From the NCBI GenBank assembly GCA_022749755.1, contig CM040451.1, forward strand, positions 11,049,871 through 11,113,870: a stretch of DNA of 64,000 bases, written 5' to 3'. Source of the stretch: Azadirachta indica (Eukaryota > Streptophyta > Magnoliopsida > Sapindales > Meliaceae). The position numbers and the translations under genes were made by a program. The notes under the pieces were generated by a model. The model was not told where the DNA came from and did no database searches. It worked only from the letters and a program-made list of their open reading frames with translations. How positions within the stretch are numbered: position 1 is the stretch's first letter; every line of letters starts with the position of its first letter. This document shows positions 13,369-28,700 of the stretch, in pieces.

Positions 13369-13750
13369 GCAAATTCCTGCCCTGCCTCCAATCTTCCTGC
13401 TGCTGCTGCTTTGCCTGGCTATTAAATTCGAGGTTAACAAGAACATCGGCATTCAAAGTTTCAAACTCAATAAATCCAGTTTGCAGTAAGTTAGATGGAC
13501 ATCCACTAGTGAAAATGGCAATTTCAATTTCACACCTCACAACCTCCGTAAGGAGGTTTGGAGATTTCAATCAAACAGAAATAGTTTCTTAAAATAATTG
13601 AATGGCATCTTAAACATCAACTTTCATTCATAATATAACATGGCACAACATGTGTAAACTTGTAATCATAACTTTCTTCTACAGAACAATTGCCAAACAT
13701 TTGTACCAACAAGAAAGCAACATAATAATAAATCAATCAAACTGTAACAT

Positions 13751-14707
13751 CTAATTGCTTCTATCGTTCAACCAAGACAGAATGTCACCTCGAACCATCT
13801 CAACATTCTCATCAGTCTCACCAAACAGCAGAGAATGCAGCATCCCATCATAAATCTTTATCGTCTTGTCCCTACTCCTTGCTTCTTCATACAAAGCTTT
13901 GCTCACACTTGGATCTGTAACAACATCAGCATTCCCATGTAACACAATAAATGGAATACTCACATCATATAATCTTTCGCTCAAATAATCAGTCACCCTC
14001 AATAGCTCCACAACAGTACCTAATCTAGGTTTCCCTCTGTATCTCATAGGATTAACATTTGCTATAATCTTTTTATCTTCAACTTTGATAGACTTGTACA
14101 AAAGATCTTCAGTAGGTACAATTGGTAAAGTGGGAAAGAATCTAGCAATAAAAGTAAGAATCTGAGGAATTGGCCATCTGGGTTTCACCTTATCAGAGAT
14201 TTTACACATGGGTGCTACCAAAATTGCTCCATCAAACCCATTAGGGTCAGCAAAATGAATCAATACACAAATAGCACCACCCATTGATTCACCATATAGA
14301 AAACAAGGCAACCCATTAAATTGAGGATCTTGTTTAACAGAGTTGAAAAAAGATAAACAATCTTGAACAACAAGATCAACGTTAGGTACATAAGCCCTTA
14401 AACCTTGTGATCTACCATGGCCTTCAATGTCGAGAGCAAAACAAGCAAAACCCACCTGGGCAAGAAAGATTGGTGTAGCTTGGAAAGTCCAGCTTATGTC
14501 ATTACCATATCCATGGACCATAAAGATGACGCCACGTGGAGGGGTGTTGATGGGTAGCCATGATCTGGTGAACAGGGAGAGTCCCCTTGGTGAGGTGAAG
14601 TATGATTCTGTTGATCTGATTCCCTGCTGATTGTAGTATTCTTCCTCTGGAGTGTTTCCCCAATAGTGGAGCTGTTTTAGGAGACTTTGTTGCTCTTCCT
14701 CCGCCAT
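13751..14707 (-). CDS. alpha/beta-hydrolase, monoacylglycerol lipase / caffeoylshikimate esterase-like
   Basis: One uninterrupted frame of 318 residues. It shows a plant MAGL/lysophospholipase-2-type fold: WG(N/T)PEEEYY near residue 16, HGYGND at 65-70 (oxyanion loop and an HX4D motif known from this family), nucleophile Ser141 in GESMGG, Asp261 in GNADVVTD, and His291 in MLHSLL. All three catalytic residues are present and the length matches the family. Known relatives hydrolyse monoacylglycerols and lysophospholipids; one clade (CSE) cleaves caffeoylshikimate in lignin synthesis. Sequence alone does not choose the substrate. Position between the SNF2 and carboxypeptidase genes matches the Arabidopsis MAGL1 gene at At1g11090 (recalled). 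There is no signal peptide, so it is probably cytosolic or membrane-associated. A TATAAAAA-like sequence lies about 165 bp upstream (minus strand, near 14868). Confidence 0.93.
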   Translation of the reverse strand: MAEEEQQSLLKQLHYWGNTPEEEYYNQQGIRSTESYFTSPRGLSLFTRSWLPINTPPRGVIFMVHGYGNDISWTFQATPIFLAQVGFACFALDIEGHGRSQGLRAYVPNVDLVVQDCLSFFNSVKQDPQFNGLPCFLYGESMGGAICVLIHFADPNGFDGAILVAPMCKISDKVKPRWPIPQILTFIARFFPTLPIVPTEDLLYKSIKVEDKKIIANVNPMRYRGKPRLGTVVELLRVTDYLSERLYDVSIPFIVLHGNADVVTDPSVSKALYEEARSRDKTIKIYDGMLHSLLFGETDENVEMVRGDILSWLNDRSN

Positions 14708-15011
14708 TGTTGGAAACAGAGGATTGGATTTCTTTAGTTTTGTATTTTTTTATTTTCTTGTGGAAATTTGTGGTTGAATGGATTCTAGTTTCGAGCTTTG
14801 GATTTGATGAGATGGATTTGAGTTGGACTTGGGAAATTGCTGAATACTTGCTAGCCTTATTTTATTTTTATAATATTTCTTTTATCATTCTTCTTGTTAT
14901 TATTATTATTTTATTTGAAAGCCATAGCATTGCTTTGAATACAAGTAGAGAGCAAGCACTTATTCTCTTTTACTGAAAATAGAAAGAAAAAGAGCACGGT
15001 AGGAATGTGAA

Positions 15012-15012
<1 letters not shown>

Positions 15013-15060
<48 letters not shown>
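15013..15060. repeat. (ATT)16 microsatellite
   Basis: Sixteen uninterrupted ATT units upstream of the lipase gene; likely length-variable between individuals. Confidence 0.95.
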
Positions 15061-15061
<1 letters not shown>

Positions 15062-18000
15062 GTGTTAAAAAATTTTGAATGGATTGAAAATTTTCACTAG
15101 TAAAACACTAAATTTTTTTTATTTTTTATTATTAAGATACACTAAAAGTGTCGAGTATACCTTAACTATTTAAAAATAATTAAAGAGTGGAACATATTTT
15201 AAATCACTTGATATATGTCTTAAAAAAAAATAAACATATCAATATTATCTATTAATAAAGTAATAATACATATATAAATTATTGAAATAATAACATGTTC
15301 TCTATTTATAATTAATTGATCCTTAGTCCTATTGAAATGATGAACTCACCCCTATCATATTGAATTTTATTTTATTTTTTATTTTTGAAGATATATTAAA
15401 CAATAATTTAAAGCATCTAACTCACTATTAAAGGATATTTCAATTATTTATTAAAAGTTAGGAACTTATTTCTTACATATAAATAAATTACATCCTTATT
15501 TATAAAACTATGAAAATCGAGAATTTGAATATTATTTTCATATATTTATTTATAAAAATTGATGTAATATAATAAATGAATATTACTATCTATATAAATT
15601 TTTATAAAAATTGATATAACAATATTATAAGATATTTTGCATATTTTATGTTTAGGCAAATTAATACAACAAAGTAATTTATAATACATTTTATTTTTTT
15701 ATTTTTTAAATATTACAAGAAAAGAATCCACAAATTGAAAAAAATTCAGTATAACAAAATTTGTAACTCATTTTTTGCACCATTTTAGAAAATTTTATTC
15801 GTTTAATGAACTAATTAATGAAGGAATCATTTCTGAGCAGGAGCACCACCTGCAGCCCAACTACAGCCCAACCGGCATTAGCTTTAGCTTTAGCTTTAGT
15901 TTGAGCCGAATCATTTCTCCTAGGTTGAGCGCAGCCCACGCAAGTGGCAGTACTGCAAATGCTATGCTACTTAATCTGATTTTGATGACGCTAAACTAAA
16001 ACATGAATCTTTTTGTGATTTCGGCCCTCTTGAAAAAGGACTCTTTGTTGCGCATTATTAGCCTGTTGTTTTTCTTTATTGGCCCATTTTTGATGATGCC
16101 CTTTTAGTCAAAATAACATGCTACAACAGTCAACATTCAACAATGTCAGTCAGTCAGTCAGTCAGTCTCTTTCAAACTAATAAGCCACACTGTCACTAGC
16201 AAGGAAAAAAAAAAGAAACAAAAAAGTGCACGATCGATCCAATTCCCAATTGCACGCGCATATATTATGTGCATGCGCTTGCTTGCCCCATAATGCCTAA
16301 TTAATTAATATGAAGAAGAATGGCAGTTTTTGAAACTTGCAAGTCAGATAACAGAAACATGTAAGACTCTTTTCTGTTTTCCAACTTGAAAGAAAACATG
16401 TAATCCATCCCTCTTGCCCCAGTGAAACGAGTCCTAAAGGCAATAATAAAGTGGGATATATTATATTGTTTTATAGGTCTATGCAAGGAAAAGAGGCAAA
16501 TTTAAGGACACGTAACTCTAGGAGGCTTTTGGATTAGTCTTCCTTCTGGAGAAAGGTTGATAAAGCTAGCTATCATATACATTCCACTCTTGAGTAAAAA
16601 ACATAAAGTAGTCAAGCGTGTTATCACATGTTATAGGTGTTTCAAATTATAACTGCGATGACCAAATTTGGCTTTGCTTTTGTTAGGCCAGGTTCCAATA
16701 TGAAAGCATTTCAGACGTATACTTCACTATTTACCGGCATAGCCTCTTAACTTGTAGGGGTTTCATTAAAAAAGAATACAGACTTTAAATTTCTTAGGTC
16801 TTTTTCCTTCCTATGTGGGAAAATTGTCTTCTCCTTTTATGAATGGGGAGAATGTGAAACCATTAATAGCTAAGAGTAAGACTGCAAGACATATGGTTGA
16901 ATAATGTTCTCAGAAGCAGCTAGCATTAGCTTCATTAGCACATATTCATGAGTTCACTTTATTTGTGTTGCAACTGTCGACACCACCATGGAAACTTCTG
17001 GTGGATATTAATTTCTTCTGTTCATATGGCAGAGCATGCACGCAGCCAATTAAGAATATATCTTAATTCTCTCATTGACTACACTCTACGATGACCTAAT
17101 TTCCTGAAGCTCCTAACTCATTATGAAGATGATAAGCCTGTACCCACCAAAATAAAAAGCAAAGTCGAACAATTTTATTTATGCTTTTTACATCAACTTT
17201 TCGGGTCATAGGATATAAATCAACATTCAGTTGTTCTAGAGATGGTAGACATAGACCATAACGATCGAGGTGGTGATGAGGCTTATCAGAACCTGGTTTT
17301 TGGTCAATGTGGAATTTTGCACAGTGTGTTCCATAATCTCTATTCTGTATTACACTTATATATGTGTCTTTTCGTGATTCGGAGTGGTCAGACTCAGACT
17401 GACAGCCACTGAAAATACTAACGCCAGGATAAGAGATTAGATCCATGAAAGGCCTAAGGAGCACTACTAATACTCATTTTATTATTCTACTTTAACCACG
17501 CTTGTATCCATCTTCAAAGCAAAAGCTTTTGGCCCATAGATATATAGCTATTTGATGAATCACGTGGGATAAAATTTAGCTTTCGGGCAGAATGGATAAA
17601 CCTTCAGTCTAATTCAACAGGACTTTTGATGTAATACACTTATATTGATAATAATCCTCTCATGGTTTAGTTAATTATAACTAAACTTGACTTAGATGAG
17701 TCTCGGTAGATTTTTGACTGGGATTAATAATGAAAAAGAAAGAAAGAATGCATGTGATTTCATACGTTTCTCTGTAAAGGTAACGTACAGACTGTAGCGT
17801 ATTCTTTGGTGCGCTCTATCTTCATTTTGATTAGTTTATTGACCAACGCGATCATTTCTTTCCCATTAAAGTGCAAAAACATATACAAGAAAAGAGAGAC
17901 AAGCTGGAGCCTATCAGAATTCAGTAATCTGTGTACAAAAATGCTGCACAATAAAAGTTCGATCCACGATTTGTAACATATAAGCTAACGTGTCTCCTCG

Positions 18001-18417
18001 TAGTTCATATGGGTTGCGCTTGCGTAACAACCAAATTAGAGCACCAAAGTCAGAAATCAAGCAAAAGATTTCTGCCCATACGTTGTGTTACACACATCAA
18101 ATTGAAATATTATAAATTATAGTTTATTAATGAATGATGAGCTATATCCAAACAAGCTTAGCACTTTTACTTCATTAAAATTGAAGAAAATCCTCCTTAG
18201 TGGCAGTGAATTAATACGAAAAGGAACAAGAACCAAATAAACGATAAGTAAGTTCACTAAGAGAGTAGATGGATATGAGAAAATCCATTGGCCAATGCAG
18301 AGTTAGTTTTGTTGATGAAGACCAATAAGATGCATGCAGATGTGGCAGTTTCCTTGTTGGGTGCAATTTTTTCTGGTGCTTAAAAGATGATGCATTTGTG
18401 GGGTTGAAGCTTTAAAC

Positions 18418-18472
18418 CATATATATATATTTATATATATATATATATATATCTATATATATATATATATAT
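18418..18472. repeat. (AT)n microsatellite
   Basis: An alternating AT tract of about 55 bases with a few interruptions (a TT and a TCT step). Confidence 0.9.
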
Positions 18473-20692
18473 CCAGTAAATGAAGACAATTAGCACCTAG
18501 TATACAGTAAAGATCTTAGGTGATAGATAAAAAATATGGGGGAAAAATCAATGGATGATTTCCATCTCATCGTTCAACTAAATAAATTTATAAGTTGGAA
18601 TCCAAGTCATTGTTCAACAAACCAAGTTGGTTGTTTAATCTCTTTTTTGATGGATAAATGATAATTACATTTATTTTCAAGGACGAGGTCATCAGATTGT
18701 CACAACCCACAACTAGAAATACAAATTAGGGCTAGCTAGCAAGATAGGTTCGCCACAAAATTCCATGGTTCAACTTTGCTATGATGAGATTCCTAAAAAC
18801 AGTTCAACCTTTTTCATATATTTTAGAACCACCACCAATTTGGAATATATACCACAAATTTCTTTCCCACTTAATTTGTCGCCTTTTGTGATGATTGATT
18901 GACTGGCGCCCAGGCAAAGGCAATGAAAAACGCAAGATCATCAAGAGCGTGGTCAATGTCTAACGCATACACAAAAATGAGAATTGCCATGTGTTGCGCC
19001 TTGTTTAATTTGCCTATCTAGCTAGCTTTGTCATAATCATCAATTAATACATATATTATATATACATATATCACTTAATTTGTTTTAGACTTTGTAACAG
19101 TTTGATCATCTCACAATCAAAAATGAAATGATGTAACTATCTTTTGTTCACCAAGTGATGTAAGCCCTAATTATATATCTAAGAAATAGTTTCATATATG
19201 GGATATCAGGATTCACACAAGAGGTAGAATATCACGTGTATATTTCAAGCAAATTAATTATGTCATATTCTTTATGAATTTATTTATCTTTCAGCTTTTT
19301 GGTGATGTTAATAACTTTTAAACAATATAGATAAACTTTTATTAAATGATTAGGTGCCCGAAAAAAATTTAAAAATCTAACAAATTTAAATTAAAAGAAA
19401 ATATTAGTTGATATATATGGTATTTACTTTTATTAACATCTAGATTAATAGCAATCTTTACATCCCTAGGAAATCAAAGCTTAAAAGACTAGAATTTGTA
19501 TTTGAGAAATGAAGTAATTAATGAAAAAGCATTTACAAGTCAGATTGCTAATAGCCTATAGGAGGTCTAGGGCACCGAAAAACATACTAATTCCATATTA
19601 ATTATTTTGGTGAGAATCTTAATAAAGTTCATTGATCGGAAAAATCTTTATAATTCAAAAAGTGACTGCTGAATGCTTTATATTCCTTTTTTTTGACTTT
19701 AATATATTGAATGCAATACCATATAAATAACCATAATTAATATTTTAATAGTACCTATAAGTTTTTCATTAAGAAAAAAAAAAATCCACTTTTAGACTTA
19801 ATTAATTCATACAGCTTAATTACATCCAAGATGATTGATAAAGAACGAAAGAAATTTCTAAAGACAGAATCATATATCAACATATAAAATCAAATCAAAC
19901 AGGACTCTCTGATTTTCTGCCAAATTCTAGCATTTTCTGTTTTATTATTCTCTTTTTTATCTATTTCCTTAATATATAAATAAAAAAATCTCCAATTTTG
20001 ATCACCTTTTTAATTGATTATTATATTCTTTTGAATTTAAATTATATTATTTCCTTGTGTTGGTTCTCTTTTTATCTATTTCCTTAATTATAAAGAAATC
20101 TCCAATTCTTTTCAATATAATATGAAAGTAAGGAATGTTTGACAAGGTCTTGCAATAATTAGAGTAAGTTTTCGGAAGATTACACCCTCTGTTACTTACC
20201 TTCGTAAGAATTTCTTAGCTGCATCCCCGAATTGAGCTACATATATGCTTTCATTGCTTCTCATTCAAGACTTTCTAAATATATAAACACCCAAGAGTCA
20301 AAAAGTTTTATTTGTTTAAATCATAGTGGTGAATAAGAATTTTTACAAACCAACGTTCACATTCTATTAAATTAATATTCAAATCTTATTTTCTGGCAAG
20401 TTTCGAGGTAGAGAAGCATTCAGAAATAAAAATACAGAATGGATTTAACATGTAATAACCTAGAAATTGTTTGTGTTGAGTGTGATTCAGCAATTGGACT
20501 CTCCACCATCCAATCCTTTTAAGTTTATGTAAGAATAGTCTAGAAGCTGCCTAATACATCCCTGTCAGATGCCATAAAAAGTGGCCAACCTAATAAAAAT
20601 CAGACTGCCACGTAGGACTATTCCTCCATATTCTCTTAATATTCTAAACTGATAATCTTCCCCATGTAACAAATTAGACTCGCTCCCATGAG

Positions 20693-20700
20693 TATAAATA
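20693..20700 (+). promoter_or_regulatory. TATA box of the carboxypeptidase gene
   Basis: TATAAATA lies 93 bp before the ATG at 20786, a normal plant distance allowing a 5' UTR of about 60 bases. Confidence 0.6.
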
Positions 20701-20785
20701 CCCAAGTGATCCTCCTTGTCTTCCATCTTGTTTTTAATACAAAACCTTTTTATAAACATCTAAACTTGTGTCTTTTGTTTCAATA

Positions 20786-24391
<3,606 letters not shown>

Positions 24392-24418
24392 ACCAACCAT
24401 ATATAGCGCGCTATACAG

Positions 24419-24423
<5 letters not shown>

Positions 24424-24461
<38 letters not shown>

Positions 24462-24464
24462 CGT
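24424..24464. repeat. (CATA)n/(AT)n/(GTAT)n tract in the carboxypeptidase 3' region
   Basis: Compound microsatellite just after the stop codon. It is near-palindromic (ACATACATAC..GTATGTATGT) and could form a hairpin in the 3' UTR. Confidence 0.8.
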
Positions 24465-24893
24465 ATGTAGCTGACAGAAGATTGTCTGCGTAGTTTTCTA
24501 ATCATAAAGATTTTGCTCTTAGTATACAGCTTCTTGTTTGTTTGCCAAAAACATAGTGAGAAACTAGCAAATAAACTCATAAGATCGAGCTGTTCCTGTA
24601 CTAAATTGTAATATCCTTTCCCTTTCTTTGTGCCTATGTCTTTGCTAATTAATATACCAATAAGAGTTATGGAGAGAAATTTAGATATGTTTGGCCCTGT
24701 CTCAAAAATTGAAGTCCTAATTGACAAGAACTTAATGAATGTCCAATTATTTCTCCTGTGAAATATGATCTTATATACATAGCAATGTTTATCCATATCT
24801 GTTATTACTGTAATAAAAAGCTACAATTAACCTCACTATAATATATTATTATATAGTTTTTAACCAGCACTGTAGGGGATGTAGAGGACGAGG

Positions 24894-25073
24894 CTTCAAT
24901 GGCTTTGTGACGTCAACTTTATAAATAGGAATATAAATGATTAACCTTTGGAATGTTTTCAATCATTTCTGTGATGGTATCATATCAATTGGAAGAGTTG
25001 AGAACATCTGAAATGCTTTCATATAAGTGGAGATGCTTGTTTGATTTTGGCAGATTTCTGAAGCCATCCATTA
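24894..25073 (-). pseudogene. decayed copy of the terpene synthase last exon
   Basis: On the minus strand this stretch aligns without large gaps to part of exon 12 of the neighbouring terpene synthase (26027-26212). The decoded fragment LMDGF..LPK..KHLHLY..LNSSN(stop)YD..TEMIE parallels LMDGF..LPK..KQLHLS..FHSSNRYD..TDMIE of the intact gene. The Arg codon CGA has become TGA at 24985-24987. No other terpene synthase exons are seen around it. It is best read as the last trace of a tandem duplicate, lying between the carboxypeptidase and the intact gene. Confidence 0.85.
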
Positions 25074-25786
25074 ATATAAATGAAATGATATCGTTGGATA
25101 ACTGTACTTCTATCTATTTCATAATTTCAACGATTGGACCAATTCCGGGTGGTAATCATTATATTGTAATTAATTCATCTTTTTTTAAAAAATATTTATT
25201 AAAATATTTATTTTTAACACCCGTATGTTCAAATTAAGCAACTTTATGATCTGCTAATAATATTTGAGTAATTTAGAAGTTTAGAGATCTTTTAATATTG
25301 TGCCACTGTTTATATGTATTATAAATTTCTAAGACCTAAATTATTTTTTTTATTTTTACTATTTAAAAAAAATATATAGTAATGATATATTCTTTACTAA
25401 ATAAAAGCTCAAATAGTATATCCCATCCAAAGATATGCGTAGTCTAAAATTAGAGAAGATTATTTTTATGAAGTCCGGGCAGTGACTTCAATATATATGC
25501 CCCTTACTTTTTTTTTTTTTTTTTTTGTTTTTTAGGGGTAATATATTGTGCGAATATTAAGAAAAAAGATTAATGGGCAAGAAAATAGGTCATCATAAAA
25601 TTTTATTATCACTCCATTTTTACAAAATACATATTTTTCTTCCTATATATATCACAGGCAAATCCTGCCTGACCAAGAAGAAAAAGGCGGAATTTCAAAG
25701 TTAACTATTTTACAATAAGAAATTTACACATATTTGTCTAGGCCCCTGTAGGAATAATGCCAAGACTGATACAAGAAATTAAATAC

Positions 25787-28700
25787 TTAGATGAAACTCA
25801 AACCAAGTTTCGGGGTTACAACCATATTTTTATGCACGTTTCTTGAAATAGGCCTAGTAACCTGCTGTGTTGTCATCCTTTTTTTGCCGTAAAGTTTGAA
25901 GGATGGATCGAAGCGAGAGTTGCTGATAGTTTGGTATTCCTCCTTTGATTTAGAACGAGGAGGAAGGGGAAGGGGAAGGGGAAGGGGAAGGGGAAGAGGA
26001 AGAGGATCTAGAGGAAGATCAGCTGGCTGCAATGGCTTTGGTTTTGTGGTTTTAACTTTGAGAGGATTGTAAATTGCCTTCTGAATATCTTCGATCATGT
26101 CTGTGTTGGAATCATATCGATTGGAAGAGTGAAAGAACATATGAAATACTTTCATACACGATAAGTGTAGTTGCTTGCATGGTTTTGGCAGATCACTAAA
26201 GCCATCCATTAGAGCATGTTTGAGAAACTCTTTCTCCTTCGTGGCTAAGATCTGTCTCACGTAGGCTACAGAATCTTCAATGTCTGCTTCTGGATTTTCT
26301 TTCAAGTAAAGCAAAACAAAGTTTGTTTTTCCGTGCTCTATTTCCTTCTGTAATGGAGTGCACAAATGTTATCAGCTTCAAACTAAGAAATGTACAAGAC
26401 GTGAACATTAACGGAAAAATTAATGTGACTATTACCTGGAAACTTTGAGTGTCATTCAACAAACGAGAAATAAGCATGAGTAGTTTGGTTACTGTCTCAT
26501 ATTGGGCTGGCCTGAGTTTGTAATTTGGTATACTAGGGTTCAAAAAACATGAAGCTATAAGAACTAGAGTATGCGTAGCAATAGATGTCATTCCCGTTTC
26601 AACGTATTCATCCATCGATGGAATGCTTCTGCTTCTGCTCCACTTGGCTTCCTTAAGCCATGAGGCAAATGTCTCATACCACTTCATACAGTAAACAAAA
26701 TTTCCAAATTAAAACCAAGTGATCGTGAATCAACGTAAAATACATTCAAGAATATGATTAATCATGTATATATTAATTAGTAATGGTAAACTTACAATAT
26801 CTCGAAGATCATTGGTTATATCAATTCCTTGTTGTTGGAGGTGTTTATCTGCAGCCTCTCTCATGAGATTATCAAGAGCATCGAAGATGGTCTTGCTATG
26901 ACCATTCAAGTTTTTGTTATCCCATCTACATATATAATTCATTGAGTATAAAACAGAAAAAGTTTATTGTCATCCTTAATGTCAGAAGAAAAGTTTTAGA
27001 TAAAATTGTCTCAATGATATAAAATTACGTCATAAATGTATATTCTAAATATATCTCTCCTTATTATAATTAATATTGTGCATCATTATATTGTTTATGT
27101 TTATCTAAAGTGATGATACAAGCAAACAGGGGTACCTTTTAACAGCCTCAGTGAGGCTTGTCAACTCATTCAAGGAACCTCCCATGTCGAAAAAGTCATC
27201 GGCGACAGTAATAATTGTCGCACTCTTTGCGACTAATAATCGTACATCGGAATCATAAGGCAGCGAAATGCTTGAAGAAACAGCAAAATAGCAATAAGTA
27301 GTTTTTTCTCGACCAAATCCCATGTCAGTAAGACCGTTATCTTTAGACCACCTATACATGACACAGAAACAAGAGACCTCATTTATAACCAAGCAAGTCA
27401 TTCAGTAAATACAGGACTCAAGGCAAAATATTGACATTTTATACTGATTAACTTGGACAATACCTCTTTAGTTGCTCCAGTTCATATTGGTATATCGACT
27501 GTCGAAACTCGTAGTTTTGTTTTGCAAGTTGCAATAATTCATCATTGTAAGAGAATGATAACCTATTTGAAGAAATTATTTGTTGTAATTAGTTACGATA
27601 AATATTAATCCACATTTGAGAAGATATTTCAGTTTAATAATTTTAGGCTTTTTGCATCATATGAAAGAAGGTTGTTAAGTTCGATCCTCACCAGCTTTAG
27701 TTAATTTGCATACCTGTGAAAGGAGGCCTTTCCCATCCATAAAGCATTCATATCTTTTTCCTCAATCCACACTCTATGTTCTAGGTGCTCTGGTCGACTG
27801 AGCCATGGAAGATCCAACTCATGCTTGATCTACACGACATAATTAATAATCTCTCTTAAAAATACTTTTTTTTAAAAAAAATTTAATTTGCATGTTTTTG
27901 TTTCAAACATGAAGACACATTTCATTATTAATTATAGTGAATACTTTTCATTTCAAAAATTCTTATTAATCATGATTCAAACATAAAGATCAATATTTGC
28001 AACTTCTGGTGTTGGTCCTCTAGCTGCTGCGTCCAAGTGTCAAAACCGGTCCCCTTGATACCTAATTATTTTGTTGTCTAGTAAAAACTGGAAATAAGGA
28101 AATTCGTAATAGACAAATTAAGATCCGATCGAGAATTTTGTCTTCTTGCCGGTTTTTTTTTTTTTTATTTAATACACAGTACTGATTTTCATTTTCCTTG
28201 GTGGTGACCACATGAAATATTGAAATTAAGCCCAGAAAAAAATATTTACATTAAATAACGTTGTCACATATATATAAAATTTTGAATTTTAGGTTTCTTA
28301 TTTTTAATTGTGTTAGATTTTTTAATTTTAATTCAAAATTCAAAATTCAAAATTTTTACTTCATAAATTGAGTAATATATCTTACGTATATTAGCCAGGT
28401 CCGAAAAATATAGCTATATAAGATAGTAGTCTTCCATTAAAAAAAAAAAAAAAAAAGAAATGAAACACGAACGAAATATTTTTGATTTTCCAATTTATTT
28501 ATTATTTTATAGAATATATGAGAGGGAGATTACCACTTTCTGAAAAGAGGTGAATGTAAAATCGTCAGGGCCACGGGTTGTTCCAGTTGCTGATAAAGTT
28601 TTCTCGAGTGATTTTCGAGCAAATGATCTTGCCTCTTCAACTTCATACTCTTCTGCAAACATAAGATCTGTGGCCCTGTGAACGTTAAGCATCACGCCTG

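Larger units (their letters stand above)
14708..20692. other. about 6 kb without a recognised gene
   Basis: Lipase promoter at the left, carboxypeptidase promoter at the right. Between them are AT-rich DNA, an (ATT)16 microsatellite, a (CTTTAG)n-like run near 15885, (GTCA)n near 16145 and an (AT)n tract at 18418-18472. Bases 16480-18100 are noticeably less AT-rich. They contain an open frame of 122 codons on the minus strand (17096-17464) that matches no family I know and has no clear start context or splice partner. A non-coding transcript or a gene remnant is possible. Confidence 0.5.

Noticed and set aside
14707..14976. 89-codon plus-strand frame starting at the lipase start codon
   Set aside because: Lies in the lipase promoter/5' UTR; hydrophobic Phe/Ile/Leu composition typical of AT-rich noise.
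18418..18472. AT-rich tract as a replication origin or scaffold attachment site
   Set aside because: A plain microsatellite; nothing beyond base composition supports a function.
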